This document shows, piece by piece, positions 55,313 through 64,000 of a DNA stretch of 64,000 nucleotides. The DNA comes from Ectothiorhodospiraceae bacterium BW-2 (GTDB taxonomy: Bacteria; Pseudomonadota; Gammaproteobacteria; Thiohalomonadales; Thiohalomonadaceae), in contig CP032507.1 of the NCBI GenBank assembly GCA_008375315.1, forward strand, positions 4,010,141 to 4,074,140. Reading direction: 5' to 3'. Below the pieces are notes generated by a model. The model was not told the origin of the DNA, did no database searches, and saw only the letters and a list, made by a program, of their open reading frames with translations. The stretch's first letter is position 1. The number at the start of each line of letters is the position of its first letter. The translations under genes and the position numbers were made by a program.

Positions 55313-56563
55313 CTATACTCCGGGGAGCAGCGACTCACCGCGATAGAGCTGCCCGATGGGCTCGCGCTGGCGAATGAGGTGGCTCTGTGCCCCATCGACC
55401 ATCACTTCGGCCACTCGCGCACGGCTGTTATAGTTAGAGCTCATGCTAAAGCCGTAGGCTCCGGCAGAGCGCACCACGAGCAGATCCCCCGGCTGTAGCA
55501 CCAGCGATCGCTCTTTGGCTAAAAAGTCGCCCGTTTCACACACCGGCCCGACAATATCGTAACTCACCGCCTCCCCCTGACGGATCATCACCGGTTCGAC
55601 CCGCTGCCACGCCTGATAGAGCGAGGGGCGCAGCAGATCGTTCATCGCCGCATCGACAATAGCGAACTGTTTATCGGCCTGCGGTTTCAGATACTCGACT
55701 CGGGTTAGCAGCACTCCGGCGTTACCAACGATCGCTCTACCTGGCTCTAGCAACAGCTCCAGCTCCCACCCCTTTAGCCGCTGCAGTAGCGGCAGAGCGT
55801 ACTCCTCTGGTAGCGGCGGGGTCTCATCGCGATAGCGAATCCCCAACCCGCCCCCCATATCGATGTGGCGCAGTTTAATCCCGACCTCGCTGAGCGCCTC
55901 GACTAAGGCTAAGACCCGATCCAGTGCCGCCACAAACGGTGCCACTTCGGTCAGCTGCGAGCCGATATGGCAATCGACCCCAATCACCTCTAACCAAGGA
56001 CTCTGCGCCATCTGCTGGTAGATCGGCAGCGACTGCGGCAGCGCAATGCCAAATTTGTTCTCTTTCAAGCCAGTGGAGATATAGGGGTGGGTGTTGGCAT
56101 CGACATCGGGGTTCACTCGCAGCGATACCGGTGCCCGCTGGCCGTGTGCGGCGGCAATGGTCGTGATGCGTGCTAGCTCCGGCAGCGATTCGATATTAAA
56201 GCAGTGAATCCCCAACTCCAGCGCCCGCTCAATCTCATCGACCCGCTTACCGACACCGGAGAAGATCACTTTCGCCGGATCGCCACCGGCGGCCACTACC
56301 CGCTCCAACTCGCCGATGGAGACAATATCAAACCCCGAACCGAGCCGCGCGAGCAGGTTTAAAATCGCTAAATTAGAGTTCGCTTTGACGGCATAACAGA
56401 TCTGGTGCGGTATCGAGGCTAGCGCACTATCAAACGCCTGCCAGTGGCGCTCAATCGTCGCCCGTGAATAGAGATAGCAGGGGGTGCCATAAGTGGCCGC
56501 TATCTCGCTTAACGCCACCTGTTCGCAAAAGAGTTGATTCTCTTGATAGTGAAAATGATCCAT
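55313..56563 (-). CDS. lysA: Diaminopimelate decarboxylase
   Basis: This 416-residue PLP enzyme makes lysine from meso-diaminopimelate. The PLP lysine is in YAVKANSNLAIL; other hallmarks are GGGLGI, LLLEPGRAIVGNAG, ECD-like VGPVCETGDFLAKER and AYGFSMSSNYNSR. It starts 3 nt after the hemA stop and ends 3 nt before the FapA-like start. Confidence 0.97.
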   Translation of the reverse strand: MDHFHYQENQLFCEQVALSEIAATYGTPCYLYSRATIERHWQAFDSALASIPHQICYAVKANSNLAILNLLARLGSGFDIVSIGELERVVAAGGDPAKVIFSGVGKRVDEIERALELGIHCFNIESLPELARITTIAAAHGQRAPVSLRVNPDVDANTHPYISTGLKENKFGIALPQSLPIYQQMAQSPWLEVIGVDCHIGSQLTEVAPFVAALDRVLALVEALSEVGIKLRHIDMGGGLGIRYRDETPPLPEEYALPLLQRLKGWELELLLEPGRAIVGNAGVLLTRVEYLKPQADKQFAIVDAAMNDLLRPSLYQAWQRVEPVMIRQGEAVSYDIVGPVCETGDFLAKERSLVLQPGDLLVVRSAGAYGFSMSSNYNSRARVAEVMVDGAQSHLIRQREPIGQLYRGESLLPGV

Positions 56564-56566
56564 TAG

Positions 56567-57826
56567 CTACCCCTCATCTAAATCTAAGAGCAGCGTCTGT
56601 GCTGCCTGTAATAGCTCGGTATGGCCATCATAGCCGGCCTGACGCATCTGCTCGCAGGGGCGGTGAATGAGGCGGTTGGTCAACTGTCGCGCCAGCTCGA
56701 CCACCACCTCACTCGCCGCCCCCCCCCGCTCTAGCCGCCGCAATGCCTGCGCTACGGAGCGATCTCGCAGCGCCTCACTCTGTAGGCGATAGTGGCGAAT
56801 CGTCTCCACCGCCTCTAGCGATCGCATCCAAGCTAAAAAGTGGCCCGCCCGAGTCTCGATAATCTCCTCTGCCTGCTGTGCTGCCTCCTGACGCGAGCGC
56901 AGCCCCTCATCGATAATCTCCCGTAGATCATCGACCGTATAGAGGTAGATATCGTCCAAACGCCCCACCTCCGGCTCGATATCTCGGGGGACGGCAATAT
57001 CGACCATCAGCACCGGCCTATGTTTGCGCTGTTTTAGAGCAGTCGCCACCATCGTTTGGCTGACGATCGGCGTTTGACTCGCGGTCGAGGCGATCACCAA
57101 ATCGGCTTCGGCCAGATGCTCCGGCAGCTCGCTTAGCGCAATCGCATACCCCGCCACCTCACTCGCGAGTGTGTGCGCCCGCTCAAAGGTACGATTAGCA
57201 ATCACCATTTGGCCGATACCACTCTCTCGCAGGTGGCGGGCGACCAGCTCAATCGTCTCCCCCGCCCCAATAAGTAGCGCGGTGTGATCACTTAACGAGG
57301 AGAAGAACTGCCTTGAGAGCGTCACCGCTGCAAAAGCGACCGAGACCGGACTAGCGCCGATGGCGGTATCGCTGCGCACCTGCTTAGCAACATTAAAGGT
57401 GTGTTGAAAGAGTCGATTGAGCAGCGGTCCTACCGTACGACAATCGCACGCCCTAGAAAAAGCCTGCTTCATCTGCCCCAAAATTTGCGGCTCGCCTAAG
57501 ACCAACGAATCGAGCCCACTGGCGACTCGAAAGATGTGCTGCACCGCCTCGCGCCCACTATAGCGATAGGCATAGGGCTGAAACTGCCGCTCTGACAGGT
57601 GGTGAAACTGACCAAACCACTGCAGCAGCTCGCGCTGCCGAGCGCTATCGATATCGCAATAGAGTTCCGTACGGTTACAGGTCGAGAGAATGGTCGCTTC
57701 AGCGGCGATCTCAGTGCCGATTAGCTGCCGTAGCGCCGCCTCGATCTGCTCTGGCGCAAAGGCGACCCGCTCCCGCAGCTCCACCGGTGCCGTCTTATGA
57801 TTGATACCAAACGCTAACAGACCCAT
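56567..57826 (-). CDS. hemA: Glutamyl-tRNA reductase
   Basis: The start at ATG 57826 gives 419 residues and the standard N-terminus MGLLAFGINHKTAPVELRERVAF. The in-frame ATG at 57904 adds 26 polar residues; neither start has a strong ribosome-binding site. The nucleophilic Cys is in ATILSTCNRTELYCD, the NADPH domain has LIGAGETIELVARHL, and an NRT-type motif follows (IANRTFERA). It makes glutamate-1-semialdehyde for haem by the C5 route. Confidence 0.95.
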   Translation of the reverse strand: MGLLAFGINHKTAPVELRERVAFAPEQIEAALRQLIGTEIAAEATILSTCNRTELYCDIDSARQRELLQWFGQFHHLSERQFQPYAYRYSGREAVQHIFRVASGLDSLVLGEPQILGQMKQAFSRACDCRTVGPLLNRLFQHTFNVAKQVRSDTAIGASPVSVAFAAVTLSRQFFSSLSDHTALLIGAGETIELVARHLRESGIGQMVIANRTFERAHTLASEVAGYAIALSELPEHLAEADLVIASTASQTPIVSQTMVATALKQRKHRPVLMVDIAVPRDIEPEVGRLDDIYLYTVDDLREIIDEGLRSRQEAAQQAEEIIETRAGHFLAWMRSLEAVETIRHYRLQSEALRDRSVAQALRRLERGGAASEVVVELARQLTNRLIHRPCEQMRQAGYDGHTELLQAAQTLLLDLDEG

Positions 57827-57944
57827 GATCGATTTATCTACTCTGACTCCCAAAGGGGGGGGATTGTGCCCCAGCCGCCGGTTTAGCTCAAGATTATCGA
57901 CCATTTTTTACCACAAGCGGGGCGCTATATGCTACTTTTAAGCC

Positions 57945-58943
57945 GTGTCATACCTAACAAGACTCCTATTCGCCCTCTCGCTGCTGCTACCGCTACAGGC
58001 GGTGGCCAAGCCCCATGCGCAACTCTGGCCGCCGCTGAAGTGGCAAGGAGCGCTTCCCGAGATCACGCTAGCCTCGACACCGCAGCCCCACTGGCTAGAT
58101 AGCTACCACCAGCGCCTCTCCGAAGCCCTCATCGACACCTCAACCGCGATAGATAGCTACCTCAGTCAGACACCGACTCACGAGAGGAGCCGCAGCCGTC
58201 TGCAACTCACCAGCGGCCTACGCTGGAGAGAGGCAGGCCAGCTCCTCCCCTACCACGAAATAGATGCCCATATCGATTTTCCGCGCTTAAAACGCAAACT
58301 CTATATCGAATTTAACCGCCAAGAGGGGAAGCCAGATAACAATCACAATCACAATCACAATCACAATCACAATAACACCCCGAACAACAACCTTACCCTC
58401 GGTTTAGGGACGATTAGAGAGCTCGGCGAGCGACTCAACTGGCGCCTTCGCAGCGGAGTACAACTAGAGCAGTTTAAGCTCGATCCCTTTATCTACGGCC
58501 GTATCGAATGGCAGCGCCAGCTCTCACCCTGGCGGCTCACGCTGCGAAGCGAGCTGCGCCACAGCCACCTAGACGGTAACCTCTGGCAGCAGCAGCTACA
58601 GTGGCGGCGCCCCCTCGCCCCGCGCACGAAGTTTAGCAGCCTCAGCTACCACCAGCGCGATCTACAGCAAGAGAAGATCCTCCTCGGCCAGCGACTACTC
58701 TTGAGCCATCAGCTCAACTCACCGAACTATCTGACGCTGCTACTGAGCCTCGAAAGCGCCAACTGGATCGACTACCGCCTCAACGAGTGCTATCTGCAAC
58801 TGGGCTACCACCACCCCTTCCGGCGGCGCTGGCTACGGTTAGAGGTTCTACCGCGACTGGAGCGACAACGCAGTGATGGCTTTCACACCCGCGCCTCAAT
58901 TGCGATACAAATGGTGGCGACACTCGGCTCAGGAATGCGCTAA
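57945..58943 (+). CDS. Predicted outer-membrane protein with an Asn-His repeat
   Basis: 332 residues from GTG 57945. The signal peptide is LTRLLFALSLLLPLQAVA. The mature part has many alternating aromatic/hydrophobic strands (for example LYIEFNR, FIYGRIEWQR, LTLRSELRHSHL, LQLGYHHPF, ASIAIQMVATLG), consistent with a beta-barrel. A tract of alternating Asn-His (~residues 133-143) is coded by an (AATCAC)5 repeat. No family was recognised. It is divergent from hemA with 118 nt between the chosen starts. Confidence 0.6.
   Translation: MSYLTRLLFALSLLLPLQAVAKPHAQLWPPLKWQGALPEITLASTPQPHWLDSYHQRLSEALIDTSTAIDSYLSQTPTHERSRSRLQLTSGLRWREAGQLLPYHEIDAHIDFPRLKRKLYIEFNRQEGKPDNNHNHNHNHNHNNTPNNNLTLGLGTIRELGERLNWRLRSGVQLEQFKLDPFIYGRIEWQRQLSPWRLTLRSELRHSHLDGNLWQQQLQWRRPLAPRTKFSSLSYHQRDLQQEKILLGQRLLLSHQLNSPNYLTLLLSLESANWIDYRLNECYLQLGYHHPFRRRWLRLEVLPRLERQRSDGFHTRASIAIQMVATLGSGMR
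58341..58376 (+). repeat. Hexanucleotide repeat (AATCAC)5 plus one imperfect unit
   Basis: Five perfect AATCAC units (58341-58370) are followed by AATAAC. Because the unit is 6 nt, copy-number changes would lengthen or shorten the Asn-His tract without changing frame. In a predicted surface loop this could vary binding, for example of metals by His. Confidence 0.9.
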
Positions 58944-58998
58944 ACTGGCCCCTTGCCATTTTATCCATACCTAACCTGTCACACCCAAGGGGAGTTTC

Positions 58999-59610
58999 AT
59001 GAGCCAAACCGATCCCAATGTTATCTGGCACCACGCCACGGTCACCCGCGAGCGGCGTCAACTACAGCAGCAGCACAAAAGCGTCGTACTCTGGTTTACC
59101 GGCCTCTCTGGCTCGGGTAAATCGACCCTAGCCCACGCCGTCGAAGAGCAGCTCTATCAGCGCGGATGCAAAACGATGGTGCTCGATGGCGACAATGTGC
59201 GCCACGGCCTCTGCGCCGATTTAGGCTTTAGTGATCGCGATAGACAGGAGAATATTCGCCGTATTGGCGAAGTCTCAAAGCTCTTTTTAGAGGCGGGCGT
59301 GATTACCCTCACCGCCTTTATCTCCCCGTTTCGTGAAGATAGAGATAGCGTGCGCAAACTGATGCCGCACGGCGATTTTTTTGAGATCTACTGCCACGCC
59401 TCGCTCGAAACCTGTGAGGCACGCGATCCGAAGGGGCTCTATAAGAAGGCGCGTAACGGCGAAATTGCCCACTTTACCGGCATTAGCTCCCCCTACGAAG
59501 CGCCCCATCAACCAGAGCTCGATATTGATACCGACAACCAGACTCTAGCGCAGTGCGTCGATAGCGTACTTGAGATACTACAGTCACGCGGCATTATCCT
59601 GCTGCGCTAA
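58999..59610 (+). CDS. cysC: Adenylylsulfate kinase
   Basis: This 203-residue enzyme phosphorylates APS to PAPS. P-loop GLSGSGKST (~33-41), [21 protein letters not shown] in pieces, [10 protein letters not shown] (with the phospho-Ser of the family) and [10 protein letters not shown] are all present. AAGGGGAG precedes the ATG. No cysDN (ATP sulfurylase) is nearby, so its partner must be elsewhere. Confidence 0.96.
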   Translation: MSQTDPNVIWHHATVTRERRQLQQQHKSVVLWFTGLSGSGKSTLAHAVEEQLYQRGCKTMVLDGDNVRHGLCADLGFSDRDRQENIRRIGEVSKLFLEAGVITLTAFISPFREDRDSVRKLMPHGDFFEIYCHASLETCEARDPKGLYKKARNGEIAHFTGISSPYEAPHQPELDIDTDNQTLAQCVDSVLEILQSRGIILLR

Positions 59611-59643
59611 AAGAGCACCTAACAGAACTAAGAACAGAACGCC

Positions 59644-60615
59644 ATGGCCAACTACGATATTTTTAACGGCGATGCTGATGGCATCTGTGCCCTCATTCAG
59701 CGACGCCTTGCCGATCCTAAACCCGATGCGACGCTAATTACCGGCGTTAAACGCGATATCGCCCTGCTAAAAAAGATCGCGGCGAAGACCACCAGAGGCG
59801 ATCAGATCACGGTACTCGATATCGCTGTAGAGAAGAATTTAGCCCCATTAGAGCAAGCCTTAGCTAATGGGGCGACGGTGTGGTATGCCGATCACCACCG
59901 CCCAGGGCCTCTCCCCGACCATAGCGGCTTAACCGCCCATATCGATACCGCAGCGACCACCTGCACCAGTCTCATTGTCGATCAAACCCTACAAGGGCGC
60001 TATCGCCCGTGGGCCGTGGTAGCCGCCTTTGGCGACGGCCTGCTCGATAGCGCGATGGAGGCGGCCAAACCGCTCCAGCTCACTCCGCTCCAACGACAAC
60101 AGCTACGACAACTAGGGGAGCTGCTCAACTATAACGGCTACGGTGCTGAACTTGACGATCTCCACTGCCACCCCGCAGCGCTCTATCAACAACTGGTTCA
60201 ATTCGAACACCCGCTCGATTTCTTAGCCGCTAATAGCGACACCTGGCAGCGGCTACAGCAGGGGTATGAGGCCGATATGGCCGCCACCGCAGCGCTTTCA
60301 GCTACCCATTGTGATGCCGCCACTGCGCTCTATATTCTGCCCGATGAGCCGTGGGCACGGCGCGTTAGCGGCGTCTTTGCCAACCAACTGATGCAGCACC
60401 ACCCCGATCGCGCCCATGCCATTTTGACCGATAGGGGCGATCACTATGTCGTGAGCGTCCGTGCCCCCTACCGCCAGCGCGAAGGGGCGGTTGATCTCTG
60501 TCGCCAGTTTGAAACCGGCGGCGGTCGTGCGGGTGCGGCCGGCATTAACCACCTCCCGCAAAGTGAACTCCAGCGCTTCACGACGCTATTTCAACGGCAA
60601 TACCCCCTCTCATAG
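59644..60615 (+). CDS. DHH-family phosphoesterase
   Basis: This 323-residue cytosolic protein has the DHH layout: N-terminal metal motif IFNGDADGICALIQ, TVLDIAV, the DHH triad in WYADHHRPG (~90), and a D in FGDGLLDSA. The C-terminal DHHA1-like part ends with the glycine-rich GGGRAGAAGINHL. Relatives cleave nucleic-acid or nucleotide phosphodiesters (RecJ, NrnA, c-di-AMP hydrolases); the substrate here is open. It lies between cysC and the cNMP/CBS regulator, with 33- and 18-nt gaps. Confidence 0.85.
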   Translation: MANYDIFNGDADGICALIQRRLADPKPDATLITGVKRDIALLKKIAAKTTRGDQITVLDIAVEKNLAPLEQALANGATVWYADHHRPGPLPDHSGLTAHIDTAATTCTSLIVDQTLQGRYRPWAVVAAFGDGLLDSAMEAAKPLQLTPLQRQQLRQLGELLNYNGYGAELDDLHCHPAALYQQLVQFEHPLDFLAANSDTWQRLQQGYEADMAATAALSATHCDAATALYILPDEPWARRVSGVFANQLMQHHPDRAHAILTDRGDHYVVSVRAPYRQREGAVDLCRQFETGGGRAGAAGINHLPQSELQRFTTLFQRQYPLS

Positions 60616-60633
60616 AGCCATTAACAGATACCC

Positions 60634-62511
60634 ATGAACCAAGCTATTCTCGACTTTTTACGCCAACACGCCCCCTTTAACCAGATGGAGAGCGACCACC
60701 TTAACTATCTAGCCGCCGAGTTAGTTCCCCACGACTACGCTCAAAATCGGCAACTCACCGGCCCGGAGGCGGGGGTCGCCCAACAGCTATTTATTATCTG
60801 GCAAGGAGAGATCCGCGGCCTCTCGGCCGACGGGGAGAGAGCCGAGCAGCTATGGGAGCTCTCACCCGGCGAGCTCTTTCCGATCGGGGCGCTACTCGCC
60901 GGCCGGCCGGTACGGGTGCGCTACCTCGCCTCGCAACCGAGCCGCTGCCTGCAACTGCCCCGCGAGGCGTTTGAGACGCTGCGCCACCTCAGCGCTCCGT
61001 TTGAGGATTTTTGTACTCGGCGAATGGCGAGCCTGCTCGATCAGACGCTACAGACGATTCAGCAGCAGTCGGCTCACCGCATCACCTCCGATAACCGTTT
61101 TAACCTAAAATTAAGTCAAATTTCGCAGCGCCAGCCGCTAACGGTCGCCCCCGATACCCCGATTCAGAGCGCCCTAGAGCTGATGGAGCAGCAGCACAGC
61201 AGTTCGGTCGTCACCGTCAATCGAGAGGGGATCGCCACCGGCCTACTCTCGCTACACGATCTGATTACGCGCATTATTTTGCCCAAAACAGATCTACAGC
61301 GACCGGTCGGTGAGATTGTCACCCACGGCTTAATTACCCTCACCCCCGATAGCCGCCTCTACGAAGCGGCTCTATTAATGGCTCGCCATGCGATTAGCCA
61401 CATTCCGCTACTCGATAGCCAACAGCGCCTCTGCGGCATGGTCTCGGAGCGAGATCTCTTTACCCTACAGCAGGTCGGCATCGTCCATCTAAGTGAAGCT
61501 ATCACGCGGGCGACGACGATGGCTGAGTTGAGCCATATTCGGGCCAAAATGGCCCTATTAGTCGAACAGATGCTGGCCGAAGGGGTCGCGGTAGAGCAGC
61601 TAACGAGCCTCATTAGTGCGCTCAATGATCGTATCACCCACCAGCTCATTGAGCTGGTGCAGCGCGATATGAATACCGATCTCCCCCCCTTTAGCTGGCT
61701 CAGTTTTGGCAGCGAAGGGCGCAGCGAACAGACCTTAGTCAGCGATCAAGATAACGGTATTCTATTTGCCGATAGCGCTAATAACGATGCCCATCGCCAA
61801 CGGCTGCTCCCGTTTGCTAAAGCGGTTAACCAGGCGCTCGATCAGTGCGGATTTCCGCTCTGTAAGGGTAATATTATGGCCTCGAACCCCGACTGCTGTT
61901 TAAGTCTCGGTGAGTGGCAGCAGCGCTTTAGCCGCTGGATTGATCAAGGCACCCCCCAACACCTGCTACAGGCGACGATCTTTTTCGATATGCGGCGGCT
62001 CTACGGTGAGGCCGAACCTGTCGCCCAGCTACGCCAATTTCTCCTACAAAAGACGGCCAACAATAGCCGCTTTCGACAGCAGATGGCGGCGCTGGCGATG
62101 AGCCATCGCCCCCCGCTAGGGGTGATTCGTGACTTTGTCCTCTCCGGTCAACGCGATGCCCACCCCCATACACTCGATCTTAAAACCCAAGGGGTCACCC
62201 CCTTTGTTGACTGCGCCCGCATCTACACCCTCGCCCATGCTCTCGATGAGACCGGTACGGCGACAAGATTGCGGGCACTAGCTCAGGCGGGCCAGCTACG
62301 AGAGAGCGATGTGAATGCCTGGTGTGATAGCTACCATTTTATCCAACTGCTACGACTACAGCTCAATCAGCGCCAGCTTGAGCAGGGGGAGGAGGCGAGT
62401 AACTACCTCAATCCCGACCACCTCAATGAGCTGGAGCGGCGCATTCTGAAAGAGGCATTTCGGCAGGCACGAAAATTACAATCGAAACTTGCGCTCGATT
62501 ATCAGCTATAA
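60634..62511 (+). CDS. cNMP-binding / CBS / DUF294 nucleotidyltransferase-like regulator
   Basis: This 625-residue protein has a cyclic-nucleotide-binding-like domain (~1-140, QQLFIIWQGEIRGL, GELFPIGALLAG). Two CBS domains lie at ~165-280 (TPIQSALELMEQQHSSSVVTV, ARHAISHIPLLDSQQRLCGMVSERDL in pieces). A DUF294 nucleotidyltransferase-like domain is at ~320-450 (FSWLSFGSEGRSEQTLVSDQDNGI in pieces, retaining GSxxRxE and DxD-like residues), and a helical C-terminal domain follows. Such proteins accompany VC_2705-type Na+/solute symporters, coded next here, and are thought to regulate them or carbon use. Confidence 0.9.
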   Translation: MNQAILDFLRQHAPFNQMESDHLNYLAAELVPHDYAQNRQLTGPEAGVAQQLFIIWQGEIRGLSADGERAEQLWELSPGELFPIGALLAGRPVRVRYLASQPSRCLQLPREAFETLRHLSAPFEDFCTRRMASLLDQTLQTIQQQSAHRITSDNRFNLKLSQISQRQPLTVAPDTPIQSALELMEQQHSSSVVTVNREGIATGLLSLHDLITRIILPKTDLQRPVGEIVTHGLITLTPDSRLYEAALLMARHAISHIPLLDSQQRLCGMVSERDLFTLQQVGIVHLSEAITRATTMAELSHIRAKMALLVEQMLAEGVAVEQLTSLISALNDRITHQLIELVQRDMNTDLPPFSWLSFGSEGRSEQTLVSDQDNGILFADSANNDAHRQRLLPFAKAVNQALDQCGFPLCKGNIMASNPDCCLSLGEWQQRFSRWIDQGTPQHLLQATIFFDMRRLYGEAEPVAQLRQFLLQKTANNSRFRQQMAALAMSHRPPLGVIRDFVLSGQRDAHPHTLDLKTQGVTPFVDCARIYTLAHALDETGTATRLRALAQAGQLRESDVNAWCDSYHFIQLLRLQLNQRQLEQGEEASNYLNPDHLNELERRILKEAFRQARKLQSKLALDYQL

Positions 62512-62577
62512 TGACATCTCTGTGACACAACCCACGGGCGATAAGCCCTTAACAACAACTACAGGAGCGCTACGCTT

Positions 62578-62838
62578 ATGTCAGAAGATCTCTCTCCCGC
62601 CGCCTACTGGCGGGAAAACCTTAAGGTATTGGCCATCTGCTTGGTGATATGGTTCATCGTCTCCTATCTACTGGGAATCATCCTAGTTGAACCCCTCAAT
62701 AACCTCATGCTCGGCGGCTACCCGCTCGGCTTCTGGTTCGCCCAGCAAGGCTCTATCTATGTCTTTGTTGCCCTAATCTTCTTCTACGCTTGGAAGATGG
62801 GACAGCTCGATAAAAAATATGGCGTTGAAGAAGAGTAA
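62578..62838 (+). CDS. DUF4212 small subunit of a sodium/solute symporter
   Basis: 86 residues with two membrane segments (LAICLVIWFIVSYLLGIIL and GSIYVFVALIFFYAWKMG) and the typical start AAYWRENLKVL. It precedes the large symporter subunit by 15 nt, with AAGGAG in between. CAGGAG lies upstream of its own ATG. Confidence 0.92.
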   Translation: MSEDLSPAAYWRENLKVLAICLVIWFIVSYLLGIILVEPLNNLMLGGYPLGFWFAQQGSIYVFVALIFFYAWKMGQLDKKYGVEEE

Positions 62839-62853
62839 GGAGCAGTAACAACG

Positions 62854-63999
62854 ATGGAACTACAAACAATGACCTATATGGTAGTGGGCGCCACCTTCGC
62901 CCTCTACATCGGTATCGCTATCTGGGCGCGTGCGGCGACCACCGGCGAGTTCTATGTCGCTGGCAAGGGGGTTCACCCGATCGCTAACGGTATGGCCACC
63001 GGCGCTGACTGGATGAGCGCCGCCTCGTTTATCTCCATGGCGGGTCTGATCGCCTTTAATGGCTATGACGCTTCGGTCTATCTCATGGGCTGGACGGGGG
63101 GGTATGTCCTGCTAGCGATGCTATTAGCCCCCTATCTGCGCAAATTTGGGAAGTTTACCGTGCCGGAGTTTATCGGCGATCGCTACTACTCGCAGACGGC
63201 GCGAATTGTGGCGGTCATCTGCCTCATTGTCGCCTCAATTACCTATGTCATCGGCCAGATGAAGGGGATTGGGGTCGCCTTTTCGCGCTTTTTAGAGGTC
63301 GAGTTTGCCACTGGGCTTATCGCCGGTATGGGAATCGTCTTCTTCTACGCCGTTCTCGGTGGCATGAAGGGGATTACCTACACCCAAATCGCCCAATATG
63401 TCGTGATGATCTTCGCCTATACCGTGCCGGCGGTCTTTATCTCGCTACAGCTAACCGGCAACCCGCTACCACAGCTCGGTCTCGGCGGCTCGATGGCCGA
63501 TGGCACCCCCCTGTTGGCCAAACTCGATGCCACTTTGGTCGAGCTCGGCTTTGCCCAATATACGGCGATGAAGGGGACGACCCTCAATATGGTACTGCTG
63601 ACACTCTCTTTGATGATAGGCACTGCCGGTCTGCCCCATGTTATCGTCCGCTTCTTTACCGTGCCGAAAGTGGCTGATGCGCGTAAATCGGCCGGCTGGG
63701 CGCTGGTCTTTATCGCGATTCTCTATACCACTGCTCCAGCGGTCGGCGCGATGGCGATGTTGAACATGATTAACACGGTTCAAACCGAAGAGATCGGCTC
63801 ACCACAGGGAAATTTAGTCTATGAAGAGCGACCAGAGTGGTTCAAAAACTGGGAGACGACCGGCCTGTTGAAGTTTGAGGATAAAAATGGCGATGGTCAA
63901 ATTCAGTACTATAACGACAAAAATGCCGAGTTTGCCGCCAAAGCCGAACAGTTCGGCTGGCAGGGCAACGAAATCAGCAATTCAGGGGCAGCTCCATAA
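62854..63999 (+). CDS. VC_2705-type sodium/solute symporter large subunit, stops after 381 residues
   Basis: 381 residues with the SSS-family pattern: FALYIGIAIWARA, GMATGADWMSAASFISMAGLIAF in pieces, YLMGWTGGYVLLAMLLAPYLRKFGKFTVPEF in pieces, FYAVLGGMKGITYTQIAQY, and GTAGLPHVIVRFFTVPKVADARKSAG in pieces. A periplasmic loop with NWETTGLLKFEDKNGDGQIQYY follows. Family members known to me continue for ~200 more residues (the next element being D-x-D-I-M-V-L-A-N and further TM helices). Here the frame meets TAA at 63997-63999 after GNEISNSGAAP. It is probably a truncated or frameshifted gene, or disrupted by something beyond the edge. Confidence 0.85.
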   Translation: MELQTMTYMVVGATFALYIGIAIWARAATTGEFYVAGKGVHPIANGMATGADWMSAASFISMAGLIAFNGYDASVYLMGWTGGYVLLAMLLAPYLRKFGKFTVPEFIGDRYYSQTARIVAVICLIVASITYVIGQMKGIGVAFSRFLEVEFATGLIAGMGIVFFYAVLGGMKGITYTQIAQYVVMIFAYTVPAVFISLQLTGNPLPQLGLGGSMADGTPLLAKLDATLVELGFAQYTAMKGTTLNMVLLTLSLMIGTAGLPHVIVRFFTVPKVADARKSAGWALVFIAILYTTAPAVGAMAMLNMINTVQTEEIGSPQGNLVYEERPEWFKNWETTGLLKFEDKNGDGQIQYYNDKNAEFAAKAEQFGWQGNEISNSGAAP

Positions 64000-64000
64000 C

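Noticed and set aside
58341..58376. A CRISPR-like or tandem-repeat array
   Set aside because: The unit is a 6-nt coding microsatellite with no spacers.

Overview
This window reads as the chromosome of a gammaproteobacterium. The evidence is conserved neighbourhoods: pyrG-kdsA-eno-ftsB-ispD/F, zapD-yacG, thrS-infC-rpmI-rplT-pheS-pheT-ihfA-merR, gacA(uvrY)-uvrC-pgsA, lysA next to hemA, and the DUF294/DUF4212/VC_2705-type symporter group. The genus cannot be told from the sequence. No rRNA, tRNA, insertion sequence, integrase, prophage gene or CRISPR array was seen. Almost all DNA is coding, base composition is mid-range and even by eye, and the unusual genes sit as short islands between housekeeping blocks.

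Layout. 1-3520 (-): the first ~1173 residues of a giant secreted repeat protein that runs off the left edge. 3704-9198 (-): a possible truD remnant, a fused ispDF, ftsB, eno, kdsA, pyrG. 9415-19911 (+): zapD, yacG, an SCP2-like protein, a MotY-like OmpA protein, argG, a GGDEF/EAL protein, an OsmC-like protein, guaA, tadA and rpoH; rpoH is preceded by a near-perfect CIRCE element. 19891-27395 (-): a RimK-centred operon (two retropepsin-like proteases, RimK, an AspA/AstE-like deacylase, an orphan membrane-fusion protein, a membrane methyltransferase) downstream of gpmI and a MutT-ThiE fusion. 27489-28268 (+): yaaA.

28273-50077 (-) is one long co-directional run. Read in the direction of transcription it holds a small membrane protein and a K+ channel, a HupH-like orphan, the translation block thrS to ihfA/merR, an RND adaptor and a C-terminally extended RND pump, then a cluster of unknown purpose (secreted Tyr/Arg-rich protein, ParA-like ATPase, membrane coiled-coil protein, dynamin-like GTPase), and finally gacA, uvrC and pgsA. 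50301-53261 (+): thioredoxin, an unusual response regulator, and the N-degron transferases aat and bpt. 53222-57826 (-): a FapA-like protein, lysA, hemA. 57945-63999 (+): a predicted outer-membrane protein with a hexanucleotide repeat, cysC, a DHH phosphoesterase, and a cNMP/CBS/DUF294 regulator with a Na+/solute symporter whose reading frame stops early at the right edge.

The best leads are: CIRCE over the rpoH promoter (HrcA control of sigma-32); the dynamin-GTPase/coiled-coil/ParA/secreted-protein cluster; the RimK write-and-erase operon; infC starting at a non-AUG ATC codon; the IspD-IspF fusion joined at a C9 tract with a possible truD remnant behind it; and several hairpin-plus-T-run leaders (argG, pheST, RND pump).
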